Assembly: GCA_003168295.1 (NCBI GenBank) | Contig: PMST01000531.1 | Location: forward strand, 7,495-32,541 | Direction: 5' to 3' | DNA length: 25,047 nt | From: Actinomycetota bacterium | GTDB lineage: Bacteria > Actinomycetota > Actinomycetes > Streptosporangiales > Streptosporangiaceae | Shown: one piece after another, positions 23,288 to 25,047 of the stretch | Numbering within the stretch: the stretch's first letter is position 1 | Layout: the number at the start of each line of letters is the position of its first letter | The notes under the pieces: generated by a model | Told to the model about the DNA's origin: nothing | Seen by the model: the letters and a program-made list of their open reading frames with translations, nothing else | Databases searched by the model: none | Made by a program: the position numbers and the translations under genes

Positions 23288-24468
23288 GACAGCTTCTCGT
23301 ACAGGGTGATCACGGCGGCGCCGCCCAGGCCGATGTTGTGCTGCAGGGCCACCGGAACGTCGTCCACCTGGCGTGCGCCCGCCTGGCCGCGCAGCTGCCA
23401 GACCAGCTCGGCGCACTGGGCCAGGCCGGTGGCGCCGAGCGGGTGGCCCTTGGACAGCAGGCCGCCGGACGGGTTGGTCACCACCCGCCCGCCGTAGGTG
23501 TTGTCGCCGTCCGCGATGAACTTCTCGGCCGTGCCCTCATCGGTCAGCCCGAGCGCCTCGTAGCTGATCACCTCATTGGTGGTGAAGCAGTCATGCAGCT
23601 CGACCACGCGGACGTCGCGCGGGTTCACCCCGGCGCTCTCGTACACCTGCCGGGCCGCGGCGGCGGTCATGTCGTAGCCGACCAGCCGCATCAGGTCCCC
23701 GTCGAACGACGCGGACGTGTCGGTGGTCATGGCCTGGGCGCTGATGACCACGTCGGCGCGCAGCCCGCGGGCCCGGGCGAACGCCTCGCTGACGACGACC
23801 GCGGCCGCCGCGCCGCACGTGGGCGGGCAGCACTGCAGCCGGGTCAGCGGCCCGAAGATAGGCGGTGAGCCCAGCACCTCCTCGACGGTCACCGGGGCGG
23901 TGAACACCGCGTAGGGGTTGGCCGCCGCGTGCCGGCGTGACTTCACCGAGACCTGCGCGAACACCGCCGGATCCATCCCGTACTTGTCGCAGTACGCGGT
24001 CCCGGCCGCGCCGAAGTACCGGGGCGCCGCCGGGACGTCGCCGACGTCGCCAAGCTCCCGGGCGAACGCCTCGTCGAACCGGGTGAACGCGCTCGGCCGG
24101 TCGTCCCAGTGCGCTTTGAGCGCGCCGCGTTCCATCTGCTCGAAGCCGAAGGCCAGCACGCAGTCGGCCGCGCCGGAGGCCACCGCCTGCCGGGCCAGGA
24201 ACAGGGCCGAGGATCCGGTCGAGCAGTTGTTGTTCACGTTGACCACGGGGATGCCCGTCATCCCCACCCGGTACAGCGCATTCTGCCCGCTCGTCGAGTC
24301 GCCGTAGACATAGCCCGCGTAGGCCTGCTGGACCGCGGCCAGGTCGATGCCGGCGTCGGCCAGCGCGGCCCGGACCGCCTTTTCGGCCAGCACGTCGTAG
24401 CTGTCGCTCTTGCTCGGCGTGGCGAACGGGGCCATCCCGACCCCGGCCACGACTGCCCGTTCCGTCAT
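23284..24468 (-). CDS. SCP-x-type thiolase / lipid-transfer protein family
   Basis: This 394-residue thiolase is of the SCP-x (Ltp) group. The nucleophile is Cys82 in NVNNNCSTGSSAL. His292 is in VELHDCFTTNE, the HDCF form typical of this group, and His342 is in SGGLLSKGHPLGATG. ERAVVAGVGMAPF opens the protein in the usual way. Such enzymes cleave or condense 3-ketoacyl-CoA thioesters in beta-oxidation, including sterol side chains, or act as retro-aldolases with a DUF35 partner. No DUF35 gene is visible here. TTAGGAG precedes the ATG. It follows the MFS gene by 28 bp on the same strand, so the two may be co-transcribed, and a likely SDR remnant lies directly downstream. Confidence 0.93.
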   Translation of the reverse strand: MTERAVVAGVGMAPFATPSKSDSYDVLAEKAVRAALADAGIDLAAVQQAYAGYVYGDSTSGQNALYRVGMTGIPVVNVNNNCSTGSSALFLARQAVASGAADCVLAFGFEQMERGALKAHWDDRPSAFTRFDEAFARELGDVGDVPAAPRYFGAAGTAYCDKYGMDPAVFAQVSVKSRRHAAANPYAVFTAPVTVEEVLGSPPIFGPLTRLQCCPPTCGAAAAVVVSEAFARARGLRADVVISAQAMTTDTSASFDGDLMRLVGYDMTAAAARQVYESAGVNPRDVRVVELHDCFTTNEVISYEALGLTDEGTAEKFIADGDNTYGGRVVTNPSGGLLSKGHPLGATGLAQCAELVWQLRGQAGARQVDDVPVALQHNIGLGGAAVITLYEKLS

Positions 24469-24496
24469 CTCAGACTCCTAACTAGTCGCTATTCAC

Positions 24497-25047
24497 TTAA
24501 TACACCGCACCGTGCCGTCCAGCAGCCGCCGGACAAGGTGATGACGATCTTTGGCGCCCGGCCAGGAGGAGCAGCGCGGCGGCGCCGATGAGCACCGGCT
24601 CGATGGTGAAGGCAGCGTGCAGGCCGAGATGGTCGGCGAGGCTGCCGAGCAGGTAGGGGGCGGCGATCACGAGGATGCCGCCGAGCAACTGGGTGCGGGC
24701 ATTGGCGGTGTCGCCGTTGCCGGGCGCCGCGGCCAGGGTGAGCGCCAGCGACAGCGGGTAGAGGTTGGCCAGGCCGACCCCGCACACCACCAGCCCGGCG
24801 ATGGCAAGAGCAGGCCGGCCGGCCAGCCAGAACATGCCGAAACCGGCGGTGGTGACGGCCAGGGACACGAACAGCAGCGGCACGGTCCGCCCGGCGCGGC
24901 GGATGAGATACGCGCCGCCGATCCGGCTGAGGAGAATGCCGAGGTAGAAGCCGCTCATCGCGGTGGCGGCCTCGGCGGTGCGCAGTCCGGTCGAGGTGAG
25001 CACTTCGGTGCCGAAATAGATCGGGCAGAATTCGATGGCGATGCCCA
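24497..25047 (-). CDS. MFS transporter, C-terminal part (5' end outside window)
   Basis: The frame is open to the right edge of the window and reads GIAIEFCPIYFGTEVLTSTGL, so the gene continues beyond 25047; a GTG at 25003 is internal. About 183 residues are present, holding roughly five or six membrane helices. Among them are SGFYLGILLSRIGGAYLIRR, with the motif-A-like loop between two helices, and GLVVCGVGLANLYPLSLALT. This is the second half of a 12-helix major facilitator protein, similar in feel to the sugar-type FucP-like group. The substrate is unknown. The stop TAA lies 28 bp before the thiolase ATG on the same strand, so a shared transcript is possible. Confidence 0.85.
   Translation of the reverse strand, partial: GIAIEFCPIYFGTEVLTSTGLRTAEAATAMSGFYLGILLSRIGGAYLIRRAGRTVPLLFVSLAVTTAGFGMFWLAGRPALAIAGLVVCGVGLANLYPLSLALTLAAAPGNGDTANARTQLLGGILVIAAPYLLGSLADHLGLHAAFTIEPVLIGAAALLLLAGRQRSSSPCPAAAGRHGAVY

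Overview
The window is very GC-rich with strong third-position G/C bias. It uses GTG and TTG starts, has several probable leaderless promoters, and carries families typical of mycelial Actinobacteria: a FurA-KatG pair, an SCP-x thiolase, a SnoaL-tailed ECF sigma factor and an OmpA-type lipoprotein. I read it as chromosome of a soil actinomycete and do not try to place it below class. No tRNA, rRNA, CRISPR array, transposase or phage gene was seen.

Region 1 (1-5053) is a vitamin B12 block. The C-terminus of a fused isobutyryl-CoA mutase (a B12 enzyme) is followed by a BtuF-like protein without a signal peptide. Next come a cobalamin riboswitch and a btuF-btuC-btuD import operon. A convergent cbiZ-type adenosylcobinamide amidohydrolase overlaps the end of btuD. 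The riboswitch leader can fold its last hairpin over the btuF Shine-Dalgarno. Import, salvage and use of B12 therefore sit together.

Region 2 (5098-8364) is oxidative stress: furA-katG on the minus strand with a Fur-like dyad upstream and a 36-bp perfect palindrome after katG, plus a two-CBS protein. Region 3 (8498-10441) holds a truncated NTF2-like gene and an SDR oxidoreductase, divergent from a BmrR-like MerR activator. Both divergent promoters have the 19-bp spacer with a central dyad expected for MerR control, and both appear leaderless.

Region 4 (10526-14700) starts with a small membrane protein. It then becomes visibly less GC-rich: a GNAT acetyltransferase, a GT-A-like glycosyltransferase-type protein, and an HTH protein with a large, unassigned C-terminal domain. 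An AT-rich divergent promoter with repeated GTAGA half-sites follows. It drives region 5 (14701-19691): an ECF-sigma-like protein with a degenerate C-terminus, a four-TM coiled-coil protein, an orphan 370-residue protein, a convergent OmpA-domain lipoprotein, and a second four-TM protein that looks like a distant paralogue of the first. Regions 4-5 are the best candidate for an undescribed system, apparently a regulated envelope-associated module.

Region 6 (19639-25047) is more ordinary: a DHA2-type efflux pump divergent from its TetR regulator over a 13-bp inverted repeat, an ECF sigma factor with a SnoaL tail, an SCP-x thiolase followed by a probable SDR gene remnant, and the C-terminal part of an MFS permease running off the window end.
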